In this document: positions 6,687 through 13,299 of the stretch, piece after piece
Layout: each line of letters starts with the position of its first letter
How positions within the stretch are numbered: the first letter of the stretch is position 1
Assembly: GCA_016219455.1 (NCBI GenBank)
Contig: JACRMZ010000121.1
Location: forward strand, 1 to 15,140
Source of the DNA: Candidatus Aenigmatarchaeota archaeon
GTDB taxonomy: Archaea; Aenigmatarchaeota; Aenigmatarchaeia; PWEA01; JACRMZ01
Length of the DNA stretch: 15,140 nt
Direction of reading: 5' to 3'
The notes under the pieces: model-generated
Databases searched by the model: none
Seen by the model: the letters and a program-made list of their open reading frames with translations, nothing else
Told to the model about the DNA's origin: nothing
Made by a program: the position numbers and the translations under genes

Positions 6687-7819
6687 ACTTCAAGACCCAG
6701 GAAATAGGGAGCATAGACAAGCTGAGCTTCCGCACGAAGGCAGCCAAGGGCAAACCGCTCAACGAAAGGGATATCGCCGAGGCAAAGGCATGGGGTGCCA
6801 AGCTCAATGTCCCAGTCGACGAAAAACTGCTTTCAAAGAAGGAAAAGACAAAGGACGATATACTTGCAATAAGGGACCTCTCGTCCCTCATGGCAATCAG
6901 GTTTTTCGAAAAATCTGGGCTTGACATAGTCTATGACGGCGAGCAGAAGCGCATAGAGATGTACCAGCATGCAATCCAAAATAGCAATGGATTCAATTTT
7001 GTCGGGCATGTTCGCTCGTTTGACGACAAATATTACAATATAGCATCATGCGAGAACCACGTTTCCATGAAAAATCTTTTCCATACCGATGAGCTGAAGT
7101 TCATCGCAAATAACACGAAAAGGGGAATAAAAGTCCCCATAACAGGCGCAGCCACGCTCGCGTACTGGTCTGACAACAAATATTACATTGAAAAATGGGC
7201 AAAGGAAAACCTCCCGCCAAAGAAAAGGAACCTTTCCGCAAGGAGGGAGTTCATACTTGACTTGGCAAGGAATGTCCTGAGGCCCAACATCAAGTCCCTT
7301 GTGGAAAACGGCGCGACAAAGATACAGATTGATGAGCCTGCCGCGTCGATGTTCATATCAAAGGAGGACTTGGAGATATTTGCAGAATCCTTCAACGAGT
7401 CCGTTAAGGGCATAAATTGCGAGTTCTCCATGCATATCTGCTTTTCCGATTACGGCGCCCTTTTCCCCCAGATATTGGAGATGAAGAAATGCTCCGAGCA
7501 CGCGTGGGAGTTTGCTAATCGCGATTCCACGAAGCTTGGCGGGACAAAGGAAACAAGAAACGGTTACTCGGGGTTGGATTATTTCAAGGAATACGGCTTT
7601 GAGGGCAATGTCGGGCTTGGTGTCATAAACGTGCACTCAAATTTCATACCCTCACCCGAACTCATACGTGACAGGGTACTATACGGGGCATCTGTACTTG
7701 GTCCGGAGCACATACTTGTGAACCCTGACTGCGGTTTGAGGACGAGAAGCTGGGATATTGCTTTTGAGATGCTTTCCGGCATGACAAAGGGGGCAGAGCT
7801 TGCAAGGGAAGCCGTCTAG
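6683..7819 (+). CDS. metE: Methionine synthase, cobalamin-independent, catalytic C-terminal half
   Basis: This 378-residue protein transfers a methyl group to homocysteine. It opens with TQEIGSIDKL (equivalent to the TTIGSFPQT start of the MetE C-terminal barrel) and carries the full zinc site: SMHICFSDYG supplies His and Cys, HAWEFANRD the Glu, and NPDCGLRTRSWDIAFEML the last Cys. IDEPA of the substrate pocket is also present. With the upstream inactive half it makes a heteromeric equivalent of two-barrel MetE. Archaeal core synthases of the Mes families lack such a partner, so a methyl-pterin donor is more likely than a corrinoid protein (inference). The reductase that would make that donor follows 43 nt downstream on the same transcript. 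Confidence 0.88.
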   Translation: MNFKTQEIGSIDKLSFRTKAAKGKPLNERDIAEAKAWGAKLNVPVDEKLLSKKEKTKDDILAIRDLSSLMAIRFFEKSGLDIVYDGEQKRIEMYQHAIQNSNGFNFVGHVRSFDDKYYNIASCENHVSMKNLFHTDELKFIANNTKRGIKVPITGAATLAYWSDNKYYIEKWAKENLPPKKRNLSARREFILDLARNVLRPNIKSLVENGATKIQIDEPAASMFISKEDLEIFAESFNESVKGINCEFSMHICFSDYGALFPQILEMKKCSEHAWEFANRDSTKLGGTKETRNGYSGLDYFKEYGFEGNVGLGVINVHSNFIPSPELIRDRVLYGASVLGPEHILVNPDCGLRTRSWDIAFEMLSGMTKGAELAREAV

Positions 7820-7850
7820 CAGTTGAAAACATTCCTGCCTCAGAGAAACT

Positions 7851-7855
7851 GGTGA
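7851..7855 (+). promoter_or_regulatory. Ribosome binding site of metF
   Basis: GGTGA with 7-nt spacing to the ATG at 7863 matches the archaeal anti-SD. There is no TATA box in the 43-nt gap, so metF is probably the third gene of the methionine operon. Confidence 0.65.
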
Positions 7856-7862
7856 AAAATCC

Positions 7863-8717
7863 ATGAAAGTAACAGAAATGCTGAAAAAAAAGGACTTTGT
7901 GGTAACTGCGGAGATAGATCCGCCACTGGAGCCATCGCTTGGAAAAATAACGGACGATGCGAAAAAACTTTGCGGCAAAATCGATGCCCTTAACATCTCT
8001 GAGCGCAAGACGCTGAGGATGAATTCGATTCTTACAGCTGCGCATCTGAAGGAAAAGGCGAAAATCGAAACCATTTTCCATCTGACATGCAGGGACTGGA
8101 CAAGGCGCGGCGCTTTTGGCCTTCTCCTTTCTGCTTGGGCGATGGGGCTTAAGAACACGCTTGTTGTCTACGGAGACAGTGACGAGACAGACAACATCTA
8201 CGATTTCAAAAGCTCCTTTTCCCTGATAAAATTCGTCAAGTCGATGAATGAGGGGATATATGAGAAGGAGAAGAGACTCGGGCATACGGACTTTTGCATA
8301 GGGGCAGGAATCAACCCCTGCGCCAACCAAAACGAGGAGATGGACAAGCTGCTGAAATCTGTCGATTCCGGCGTGAGCTTCATCCAGACGCAGCCGGTTT
8401 ACTATCCTGACAGATTCATAGGTTTTTTAGACAGGGTCAATGAGCAGGGCCTGAAGATTCCAATCCTCGCGGGGATAATGCCGCTCAAAAGCGAGAAGTC
8501 CTCCGCGTTCCTGGAGGCAAAGCTCGGCGTGCCTGTCCGCGATGACATAAAGAAACGGATGAAGGGAAAGGACCAGAGCGAGGGGATAGCGATAGCAAGT
8601 GAGATAATCGAAGAACTCCGCGAGGAAGCGGATGGCATCCACATTTATCCGATGGGCAACGTTAACGCGATATCAAGCCTAGCAACACTTGCCAAGAAGA
8701 TACCTGTGGAGAACTAG
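7863..8717 (+). CDS. metF: 5,10-methylenetetrahydrofolate (or -methanopterin) reductase
   Basis: The 284 residues match the MetF flavoprotein barrel: VVTAEIDPP with Glu17 at the catalytic acid position, TIFHLTCRDW, NTLVVYGDSDETDN with the Asp near the flavin and pterin, FCIGAGINPC, SFIQTQPVYYPDRF, ILAGIMPL and LGVPVRDDI. It reduces methylene-pterin to methyl-pterin, the donor for methionine synthase encoded immediately upstream. The length is close to that of bacterial MetF (about 290). The sequence does not decide whether the carrier is folate or a methanopterin-like compound, nor the electron donor. The stop codon shares a CTAG palindrome with the stop of the convergent acetyltransferase gene, so there is no spacer for separate terminators. 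Confidence 0.9.
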   Translation: MKVTEMLKKKDFVVTAEIDPPLEPSLGKITDDAKKLCGKIDALNISERKTLRMNSILTAAHLKEKAKIETIFHLTCRDWTRRGAFGLLLSAWAMGLKNTLVVYGDSDETDNIYDFKSSFSLIKFVKSMNEGIYEKEKRLGHTDFCIGAGINPCANQNEEMDKLLKSVDSGVSFIQTQPVYYPDRFIGFLDRVNEQGLKIPILAGIMPLKSEKSSAFLEAKLGVPVRDDIKKRMKGKDQSEGIAIASEIIEELREEADGIHIYPMGNVNAISSLATLAKKIPVEN

Positions 8718-9118
8718 GCTTTCCTCGGTATCCTCCACGCATTTTTCACCCTTTCAAAGCCTATTTTTGGGTAGAACTTCTCCGCCTCCGGCGCGGAGAG
8801 GAGAAGTATCATGACATTACTTCCCAACGCTTTCCTTATCTCAGCTACCAGCCTTTTGCCTATCCCGCGCTTTTGATACTCTTTCCTAACGGCTATGTCG
8901 GAAACATAACATACCCATGAAAAATCCGTTAGCGCCCTGGCGATGCCAACAAGTTTTCCATTGTCCATTGCAGTAACAACGAGGTTTGAATGCTTAATCA
9001 TTTTCCCGAGCCGTTTTATATTATCGGGCCTCTTTATCCCGGATGATTCAAACACTTCCCGAAGTTCTTTTGCAGATACGCGTTTCGCAGCGAAGTTTAA
9101 CTTAGCTATTGGTTTCAT
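8714..9118 (-). CDS. GNAT family N-acetyltransferase
   Basis: The 134 residues have the GNAT layout: NLVVTAMDNGKLVGIARAL in the central strands, then DIAVRKEYQKRGIGKRLVAE, where the R/Q-x-x-G-x-G/A loop binds the acetyl-CoA pyrophosphate, and AEKFYPKIGFERVKNAW, the usual YxxxGF motif near the C-terminus. I took the ATG at 9118 (MKPIAKLN). It lies within the 3' end of the upstream tautomerase-like gene, overlapping by 17 nt, so the two are probably translated from one mRNA. Longer in-frame starts exist but would add a cysteine- and arginine-rich tail that is not family-like. The acetyl acceptor cannot be told from the sequence; both small molecules and protein N-termini are options. Confidence 0.85.
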   Translation of the reverse strand: MKPIAKLNFAAKRVSAKELREVFESSGIKRPDNIKRLGKMIKHSNLVVTAMDNGKLVGIARALTDFSWVCYVSDIAVRKEYQKRGIGKRLVAEIRKALGSNVMILLLSAPEAEKFYPKIGFERVKNAWRIPRKA

Positions 9119-9524
9119 AGTAAAACTTCTTCTTTGCAAGTTCCGGAACCAAATCTGACAGGAGCTTTCCATTCACACCGACATTGTCATATGGATGCTC
9201 TGATATGTGGACAACGATTTCCCAGTCCTTGTTTCCTGCCTCTTTTAATGCTCTAGTAAACAGTTCCACAGATTTTTGTTTCTGCCCCCTTGAAAGCCGC
9301 GGGCAGAAAAGGCAAAGGTGGACGGGGGAAAAGTCATCTTCATCGTCCCAGAGCTTTCCTCCAGCTGCGGCAAATCCCATACCGTACTCAATGAAAAAAA
9401 CAAAAAAGTCCTTCTTTTCAAACATATTCCCTGTCGCTTCCATGAACGACTTTGTCAATTGGAACGCCAGCGCCCCCCGCGTCTTCAAATCTGTCTTAGG
9501 AAGCAGGACTTCAAGGGAAGGCAT
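9102..9524 (-). CDS. Tautomerase (MIF/4-OT superfamily)-like protein
   Basis: Starting at the ATG at 9524, the 140-residue protein begins Met-Pro (MPSLEVLLPK). This start gives the N-terminal Pro nucleophile of the tautomerase superfamily once Met is removed. Two similar beta-alpha-beta units follow: TDLKTRGALAFQLTKSFMEA with DFFVFFIEYGMGFAAAGG, and KSVELFTRALKEAGN with DWEIVVHISEHPYDNVGVNG. This resembles the fused double-unit members. The frame stays open 53 codons further upstream, but that extension lies over the divergent glyA start and is low in family character. A TATA element about 24 nt upstream supports 9524 and a leaderless message. The substrate is unknown. The N-terminal Pro and fold pattern make this a moderate-confidence call. 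Confidence 0.55.
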   Translation of the reverse strand: MPSLEVLLPKTDLKTRGALAFQLTKSFMEATGNMFEKKDFFVFFIEYGMGFAAAGGKLWDDEDDFSPVHLCLFCPRLSRGQKQKSVELFTRALKEAGNKDWEIVVHISEHPYDNVGVNGKLLSDLVPELAKKKFYYETNS

Positions 9525-9540
9525 GATAAAACAAGGTGGG

Positions 9541-9553
9541 GAATATTTAAAAG
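9541..9553. promoter_or_regulatory. Shared bidirectional TATA element of glyA and the tautomerase-like gene
   Basis: GAATATTTAAAAG contains TTTAAA and AATATT palindromes and reads as a TATA box on both strands. Its centre is about 27 nt from the glyA ATG at 9574 and about 24 nt from the divergent ATG at 9524. Both distances fit leaderless transcription, and no other TATA-like element occurs in the 49-nt gap. Confidence 0.55.
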
Positions 9554-9573
9554 ATGCTTTCCAAGCTTTTCTC

Positions 9574-10830
9574 ATGCTTTGGAAGGAACTCGAACGCATT
9601 GATCCTGAAATAGCCAGCGCTGCCAAAAAGGAGTTGGCGCGGCAGCGGGACGGCCTTGAGTTGATACCATCAGAGAATTTCACTTACCGGGCTGTCCTGG
9701 AGGCAGCATCAACGGTGTTCACAAATAAGTATGCGGAAGGCTATCCAGGCAAGCGTTATTACGGCGGATGCGAGTTCGTTGATGTTGTCGAGTCACTCGC
9801 CATAGAGCGCGCCAAAAAGCTTTTCGGCGCCGAGCACGTCAACGTCCAGCCTAATTCTGGTTCCCATGCAAACATGGAAGCATACATGGCCCTCACGGAT
9901 TGGCTGAAGAAAGGGGACAAAATATTGGGGATGAACATTTTCCATGGCGGCCATCTGACTCACGGCCATTCGGTGAGCTTCTCAGGCAAGCTGATGAAAG
10001 CATCGAGTTACGGAGTCAGCAAGGACGATTTCCATCTGGATTACGATGAGATAAGGAAAATAGCGGAGAGGGAAAAGCCTACTATCATAGTCTCAGGCGC
10101 TTCCGCTTACCCGTGGGAGATAGATTTCAAGGCGTTCCGGGAAATTGCCGATGCAGTCGGCGCGTTTCATGTTGCCGATATCGCGCACATTGCAGGATTG
10201 GTGGCAACAAAGAACCACAAGGATTCCGTGCCCTACACTGACATCACAACGACAACGACGCACAAAACGCTCCGCGGCCCGAGGGGCGCAATAATACTTT
10301 CCAAGAAGGAGCACTCGGAAGCGGTGGATAAAGCTGTTTTCCCGGGCTGCCAGGGCGGCCCTCTTGAGCACATAATTGCTGCAAAGGCTGTCTGCTTCAA
10401 GATTGCGATGACTGGTGAGTTTTCGCAATACCAGAGGCAGATTGTTAAAAACGCCAAGGCGCTTGCCAGTTCGCTCATTGAAAACGGGATTGAGCCAGTC
10501 GGCGGCGGGACAGAAAACCATCTCATGCTAATAGACGTCACAAAGATAGGGTTGACAGGCTCCCAGGCGGAAAAACTGCTCGGTGAAGTCAACATTACAG
10601 TCAACAAGAACGTAATCCCCTACGACCAGCGAAAGCCCTTTGACCCAAGCGGGATACGGATTGGAACGCCTGCCATAACAGCCCGCGGAATGGGGGAAAG
10701 CGAGATGAAGCACATAGGATCTTTGATATCACGATTGCTCAAAGACCCGGCAAACACCCAGGCAAAAATTCACGTAAAGAATGAAGTTCTTGAGGTTTCG
10801 AGGGAATTTCCTCTCTATGAAGGCATCTAA
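9574..10830 (+). CDS. glyA: Serine hydroxymethyltransferase
   Basis: The 418-residue PLP enzyme interconverts serine and glycine and loads a one-carbon unit on the pterin carrier. Markers are GLELIPSENFTYRAVLEA, NKYAEGYPGKRYYGGCEFVD, VNVQPNSGSHAN, HGGHLTHG, Asp202 in HVADIAHIAGLVA, and Lys231 in TTTTTHKTLRGPRG, which forms the PLP Schiff base (equivalent to Lys229 of the E. coli enzyme). The length matches the 417-residue bacterial enzyme. I chose the ATG at 9574 rather than the longer open frame because the motif spacing fits and a TATA box lies 27 nt upstream, giving a leaderless start. GlyA supplies the methylene-pterin that MetF and the MetE pair use, although its promoter is separate from theirs. 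Confidence 0.95.
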   Translation: MLWKELERIDPEIASAAKKELARQRDGLELIPSENFTYRAVLEAASTVFTNKYAEGYPGKRYYGGCEFVDVVESLAIERAKKLFGAEHVNVQPNSGSHANMEAYMALTDWLKKGDKILGMNIFHGGHLTHGHSVSFSGKLMKASSYGVSKDDFHLDYDEIRKIAEREKPTIIVSGASAYPWEIDFKAFREIADAVGAFHVADIAHIAGLVATKNHKDSVPYTDITTTTTHKTLRGPRGAIILSKKEHSEAVDKAVFPGCQGGPLEHIIAAKAVCFKIAMTGEFSQYQRQIVKNAKALASSLIENGIEPVGGGTENHLMLIDVTKIGLTGSQAEKLLGEVNITVNKNVIPYDQRKPFDPSGIRIGTPAITARGMGESEMKHIGSLISRLLKDPANTQAKIHVKNEVLEVSREFPLYEGI

Positions 10831-10847
10831 AATTTAACAAAGTGTGA

Positions 10848-10860
10848 ACTATTAATACTT
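10848..10860 (+). promoter_or_regulatory. TATA box of the small gene at 10880
   Basis: AACTATTAATACTT-type AT-rich sequence is centred about 25 nt before the ATG, with no Shine-Dalgarno in between, so a leaderless transcript is predicted. Confidence 0.4.
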
Positions 10861-10879
10861 TCTATTCTAAACTATAGTT

Positions 10880-11116
10880 ATGGATGACAGAACGCAGAAG
10901 GAAGCCATCAAATTAGCGGACAAAATATACCAGAGGCTTCAGAAAGAAAAACGTGTTTATTGGAGTTCTGCCCTAGAGCTTGCCAACAACGATGAGGCTA
11001 TGATGGATCTCATGCTGAAGGCATTGAAGGCCAGGAACATAGAAACTGGAAGCCCAAGGAAACCGTACATCGAGAAGTCAACTAAAAATCTCCCGCCATT
11101 CCAGTACACTGCGTGA
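10880..11116 (+). CDS. Small conserved-looking hypothetical protein
   Basis: A 78-residue protein I do not recognise. It is charged and probably helical in its first 50 residues (KEAIKLADKIYQRLQKEKRV, then SALELANNDEAMMDLMLKAL). The C-terminal third is basic and Pro-rich (GSPRKPYIEKSTKNLPPFQY). There is no signal peptide or membrane segment. A winged-helix-like small DNA-binding protein is a possible reading of the helix-turn-helix-length spacing, but no diagnostic residue supports it. It has its own TATA box 25 nt upstream and is 49 nt after glyA. Reality as a gene is supported by the promoter spacing and balanced composition. Confidence 0.6.
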   Translation: MDDRTQKEAIKLADKIYQRLQKEKRVYWSSALELANNDEAMMDLMLKALKARNIETGSPRKPYIEKSTKNLPPFQYTA

Positions 11117-11166
11117 CTATCGCTATTCTTTGAAGATTAATGAAGTCCAATGTTGTCTTCAGGCTT

Positions 11167-11404
11167 TTAATAGCAGGAAGACAGGTATTCTTCGAACTTT
11201 TTGCTCACGTATTTCCGCGCCATTTCAAAGGCGCAGTAAAGTTATATCCCCTTAACGCCACCAATAAAAACCTTTCCAACAGAGATTATTTTCTTGGCCC
11301 CGCCCGCCATTTATGAAAGATTCCATTATTTCAAACGACTCTTCAGCATCCAACTCGTTATCTATCACGCCTATTACAGTATGCCTCGACACCAAATCGG
11401 CCAT
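11167..11404 (-). pseudogene. Broken small gene of unknown family next to the initiator tRNA
   Basis: Reading from the ATG at 11404 gives MADLVSRHTVIGVIDNELDA and ESFINGG, after which the frame turns into low-quality sequence rich in Trp and Cys. Skipping one base near 11302, in a GC-rich stretch (GGCGGGCGGGGCC on the minus strand), continues cleanly as GAKKIISVGKVFIGGVKGI, then a TAA at 11244-11242. The same frame continues as LYCAFEMARKYVSKKFEEYL to a stop at 11167. The joined product would be about 77 residues. An AT-rich, TATA-like stretch (11421-11430) precedes the ATG. I do not recognise the family. It is either a decayed gene with a frameshift and a stop, or an assembly error at the G run combined with a true early stop. 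It accounts for most of the gene-poor DNA between 11117 and 11431; I see nothing else there. Confidence 0.5.
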
Positions 11405-11431
11405 GAACTGAATTTTATTAAAATATATAAA

Positions 11432-11510
11432 TGGTAGCGAGGGGGGGATTTGAACCACCCGACCTCAGGGTTATGAGCCCTGCGAGCACTCCAGGCTGCT
11501 CTACCTCGCT
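11432..11510 (-). tRNA. Initiator tRNA-Met (anticodon CAU), CCA encoded
   Basis: The cloverleaf folds fully on the minus strand. The acceptor is AGCGAGG with CCTCGCT, including the A1:U72 pair typical of archaeal initiators. The D arm is GAGC/GCTC. The anticodon stem CAGGG/CCCTG surrounds CTCATAA, with three consecutive G:C pairs next to the loop as in initiators. The T-loop is TTCAAAT. Discriminator A73 and CCA (11434-11432) are encoded. The T stem pairs GGTGG with CCCCC and so has one U-C mismatch. A TATA-like TTTAAAA at 11537-11543 lies about 30 nt upstream. Confidence 0.93.
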
Positions 11511-11536
11511 ATGAACAGATAATTGGTTGCGGCACA

Positions 11537-11543
11537 TTTAAAA
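11537..11543 (-). promoter_or_regulatory. TATA box of the initiator tRNA gene
   Basis: TTTTAAAT on the minus strand is centred about 30 nt before the mature tRNA 5' end. It sits in the short gap after the geranylgeranyl reductase gene, so the tRNA probably has its own promoter. Confidence 0.5.
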
Positions 11544-11556
11544 GGCTGCTTTGCGC

Positions 11557-13002
11557 CTAGAATGGGTAGCGTTTGAACGCCTCTTGCATCTCTTTCATTA
11601 CAAGGCTGTGCCACGCCGGGAATTTGTCTGGTGTATCAGGGTAACTCTTGAACAGCGTTGAAAGGGACTTGTTTTTCGATGCTGTATATTTCATTTCCTT
11701 TGCAAGCTTCATGTTCAGCGCCCCCCTTATCATCATCTCTATCTTGTCAAGTGATGAGAAGTCAGGATGCTCGCCGCGCGTTATCTTATCCATGTCCATC
11801 TTTGAAAGGAAGTGCCTGGTGCCGTAGTTCAACTGGCTATTGTCAATCTTTTGCAGCATCCGCCTGAATATTTCCATCCCCGGCGTGTTCAATCCACGTT
11901 CAAGCATGAAATCGTGCGCGTACTTCCAGAGGAATTTTTCCGATGAGTCGTTGGCTTCGACAGCTTCTGCGGCGCGTTTCCCGGCAATTGTCCCTGAGAA
12001 AAATGCCGGCCCCATCCCTCCGGCATCAAGGGGCTTTGCCATCCATGCCGCATCGCCGATGATCATATAGCCGTTTGCAGCAAGGCAGTCGTTTTGCCTT
12101 CTTACAGACACCTGCCATGTTCCGTAGGAGTTGCCTTTGTCGTTAGGGTCCTGTGACGGGCGGGTATTTTTCAGGACTGGATTGAGTTTCACATATTCGT
12201 CAATGAGACCCTTGAGGTCCTGATTTTTCCCCAATTTCCTGTTCCTTTCGTCATGGCATGTTTTGTTCACTCCAAGGCCAATATTTACCTTGTTTGGGCC
12301 CTTTGGGAACACCCAGGCGTAGCCTCCAGGGGCCAGTATATTGTCAAGATGAATGACACAGTAGTTGGGGTCAAAGAAAGTTATGTCCTCCTTGGCATGC
12401 TCGAATTCCATTATGTACCTTCCCGTAGTTTCCAAGTCGTTCCTGTCTATGGTTTTTTCTATGTACGATTTTATTGGAAGGTTTACCCTTAGTACTGAAG
12501 CCTGGCCTGTCGCATCTATCACAACCTTCGCGGTTTTCCTGAAGGGTTTGCCGTCCTTTGTCCCCTCAACTCCGTAAACCATTCCGTTGTCAGCAAGGAC
12601 TCTCTGGAGAAGGGCTTCGTTGACGAACTCGACTCCGAGTTTTTCGGCATCGTTTTTCATCCTCTGGGGCATCAGCCTCCGGTTCAGGATGTAACCGTCT
12701 TCTGTGAACTTCAGCGAAGCTTCCCTGTCAGGGGAGTATGCGATAACGCCCTTGACAAAATGCTCTATCTCCGGTTTCCCGTATTTTATTCCTGTGAACT
12801 TTTTGAAATAGTCCGGGCCATGCGCTCCGACAGCATCGCCGCAAACCCAGCCGGACACCGTTTTCTTTCCCTGGTCATCAGAGGGATTCCTGTCTATCAC
12901 AAGTATCCTTAGTTTCTGCTTTGCCACATGTGCCGCAGTCGTCGCGGCAACCAGGCCGGACAATCCGCCGCCTGCGACTATGATATCATAATCCCTTTCC
13001 AT
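11557..13002 (-). CDS. Geranylgeranyl reductase family FAD enzyme (archaeal lipid saturation)
   Basis: The 481-residue flavoprotein opens with a Rossmann FAD motif, DIIVAGGGLSGLVAATTAA, and an acidic strand end LVIDRNP. It continues with SGWVCGDAVGAHGPDYF, carrying Cys54 at the position of the conserved catalytic-area Cys, then APGGYAWVFPKGPNKVNIGLG, which contains the YxWxFP signature of geranylgeranyl reductases, and MIIGDAAWMAKPLDAGGMGP, the second FAD contact. Members hydrogenate the isoprenoid chains of archaeal ether lipids, acting on digeranylgeranylglyceryl phosphate derivatives at the membrane. It is longer than the roughly 400-residue Thermoplasma-type enzyme, with an extra helical C-terminal tail. 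A TATA box (13033-13025) is 27 nt upstream of the ATG. It is divergent from the histone operon. The exact substrate cannot be told. Confidence 0.88.
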   Translation of the reverse strand: MERDYDIIVAGGGLSGLVAATTAAHVAKQKLRILVIDRNPSDDQGKKTVSGWVCGDAVGAHGPDYFKKFTGIKYGKPEIEHFVKGVIAYSPDREASLKFTEDGYILNRRLMPQRMKNDAEKLGVEFVNEALLQRVLADNGMVYGVEGTKDGKPFRKTAKVVIDATGQASVLRVNLPIKSYIEKTIDRNDLETTGRYIMEFEHAKEDITFFDPNYCVIHLDNILAPGGYAWVFPKGPNKVNIGLGVNKTCHDERNRKLGKNQDLKGLIDEYVKLNPVLKNTRPSQDPNDKGNSYGTWQVSVRRQNDCLAANGYMIIGDAAWMAKPLDAGGMGPAFFSGTIAGKRAAEAVEANDSSEKFLWKYAHDFMLERGLNTPGMEIFRRMLQKIDNSQLNYGTRHFLSKMDMDKITRGEHPDFSSLDKIEMMIRGALNMKLAKEMKYTASKNKSLSTLFKSYPDTPDKFPAWHSLVMKEMQEAFKRYPF

Positions 13003-13024
13003 CGGATACGTTTCGTGAAAACCC

Positions 13025-13033
13025 TATAAATAA
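13025..13033 (-). promoter_or_regulatory. TATA box of the geranylgeranyl reductase gene
   Basis: TTATTTATA on the minus strand, centred 27 nt before the ATG at 13002. It predicts a leaderless message. Confidence 0.55.
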
Positions 13034-13055
13034 CTTTCTTTGGGGGGGAAAAAGG

Positions 13056-13062
13056 TATTTAA
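13056..13062 (+). promoter_or_regulatory. TATA box of the histone-aIF5A operon
   Basis: TATTTAA is centred about 21 nt before the ATG at 13080 and 27 nt before the in-frame ATG at 13086. The spacing favours the second ATG as the first codon of a leaderless transcript. Confidence 0.5.
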
Positions 13063-13079
13063 GCAGCCAAGAGAATGAG

Positions 13080-13295
13080 ATGTCTATGGCAGTTTTACCG
13101 CTTGCACCTGTGAAGAGGATAGCCAAAAAATCAGGAGTACACAGAGTGTCCTCTGACGCGGCCGAAGCGCTCAGGGACGCTATAGAGGAGATAGCAGCCG
13201 ACTTGGCAAAGGACGCCGTTGCTGCATCAAGGCATGCCGGCAGAGCAACAATCCAGGACAAGGACATAAAGCTTGTGGGAAGGAAGACAGAGTGA
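13080..13295 (+). CDS. Archaeal histone (HMf-type, tailless)
   Basis: The 71 residues (69 if the in-frame ATG at 13086 is used) form a single histone fold with no tails. MAVLPLAPVKRIAKKSG is the first helix region, VSSDAAEALRDAIEEIAADLAKDAVAA the long central helix, and HAGRATIQDKDIKLVGRK the loop and last helix. RATIQDKDIKL is the usual R-x-T/x-D-I motif. Such proteins dimerise and wrap DNA. MAELPLAPV-like N-termini in the family and the TATA spacing both favour the 13086 start; I give the longer frame. The first gene of a short operon, it lies 4 nt before the aIF5A gene, which carries its own ribosome binding site overlapping this stop. Confidence 0.95.
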   Translation: MSMAVLPLAPVKRIAKKSGVHRVSSDAAEALRDAIEEIAADLAKDAVAASRHAGRATIQDKDIKLVGRKTE

Positions 13296-13299
13296 TAAA

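Noticed and set aside
9184-9573. Upstream open extension of glyA
   Set aside because: The extension covers the divergent gene on the other strand, contains the TATA box, and is not part of the SHMT family; the start at 9574 gives the normal length.
10093-10713. Minus-strand frames inside glyA
   Set aside because: Shadow frames of a strongly supported gene, with no motif of their own.
11252-11458. Intact 68-residue minus-strand gene beginning inside the tRNA
   Set aside because: The first 18 codons overlap the tRNA and its AT-rich flank, and the last part (after residue 52) is poor coding compared with the shifted frame.
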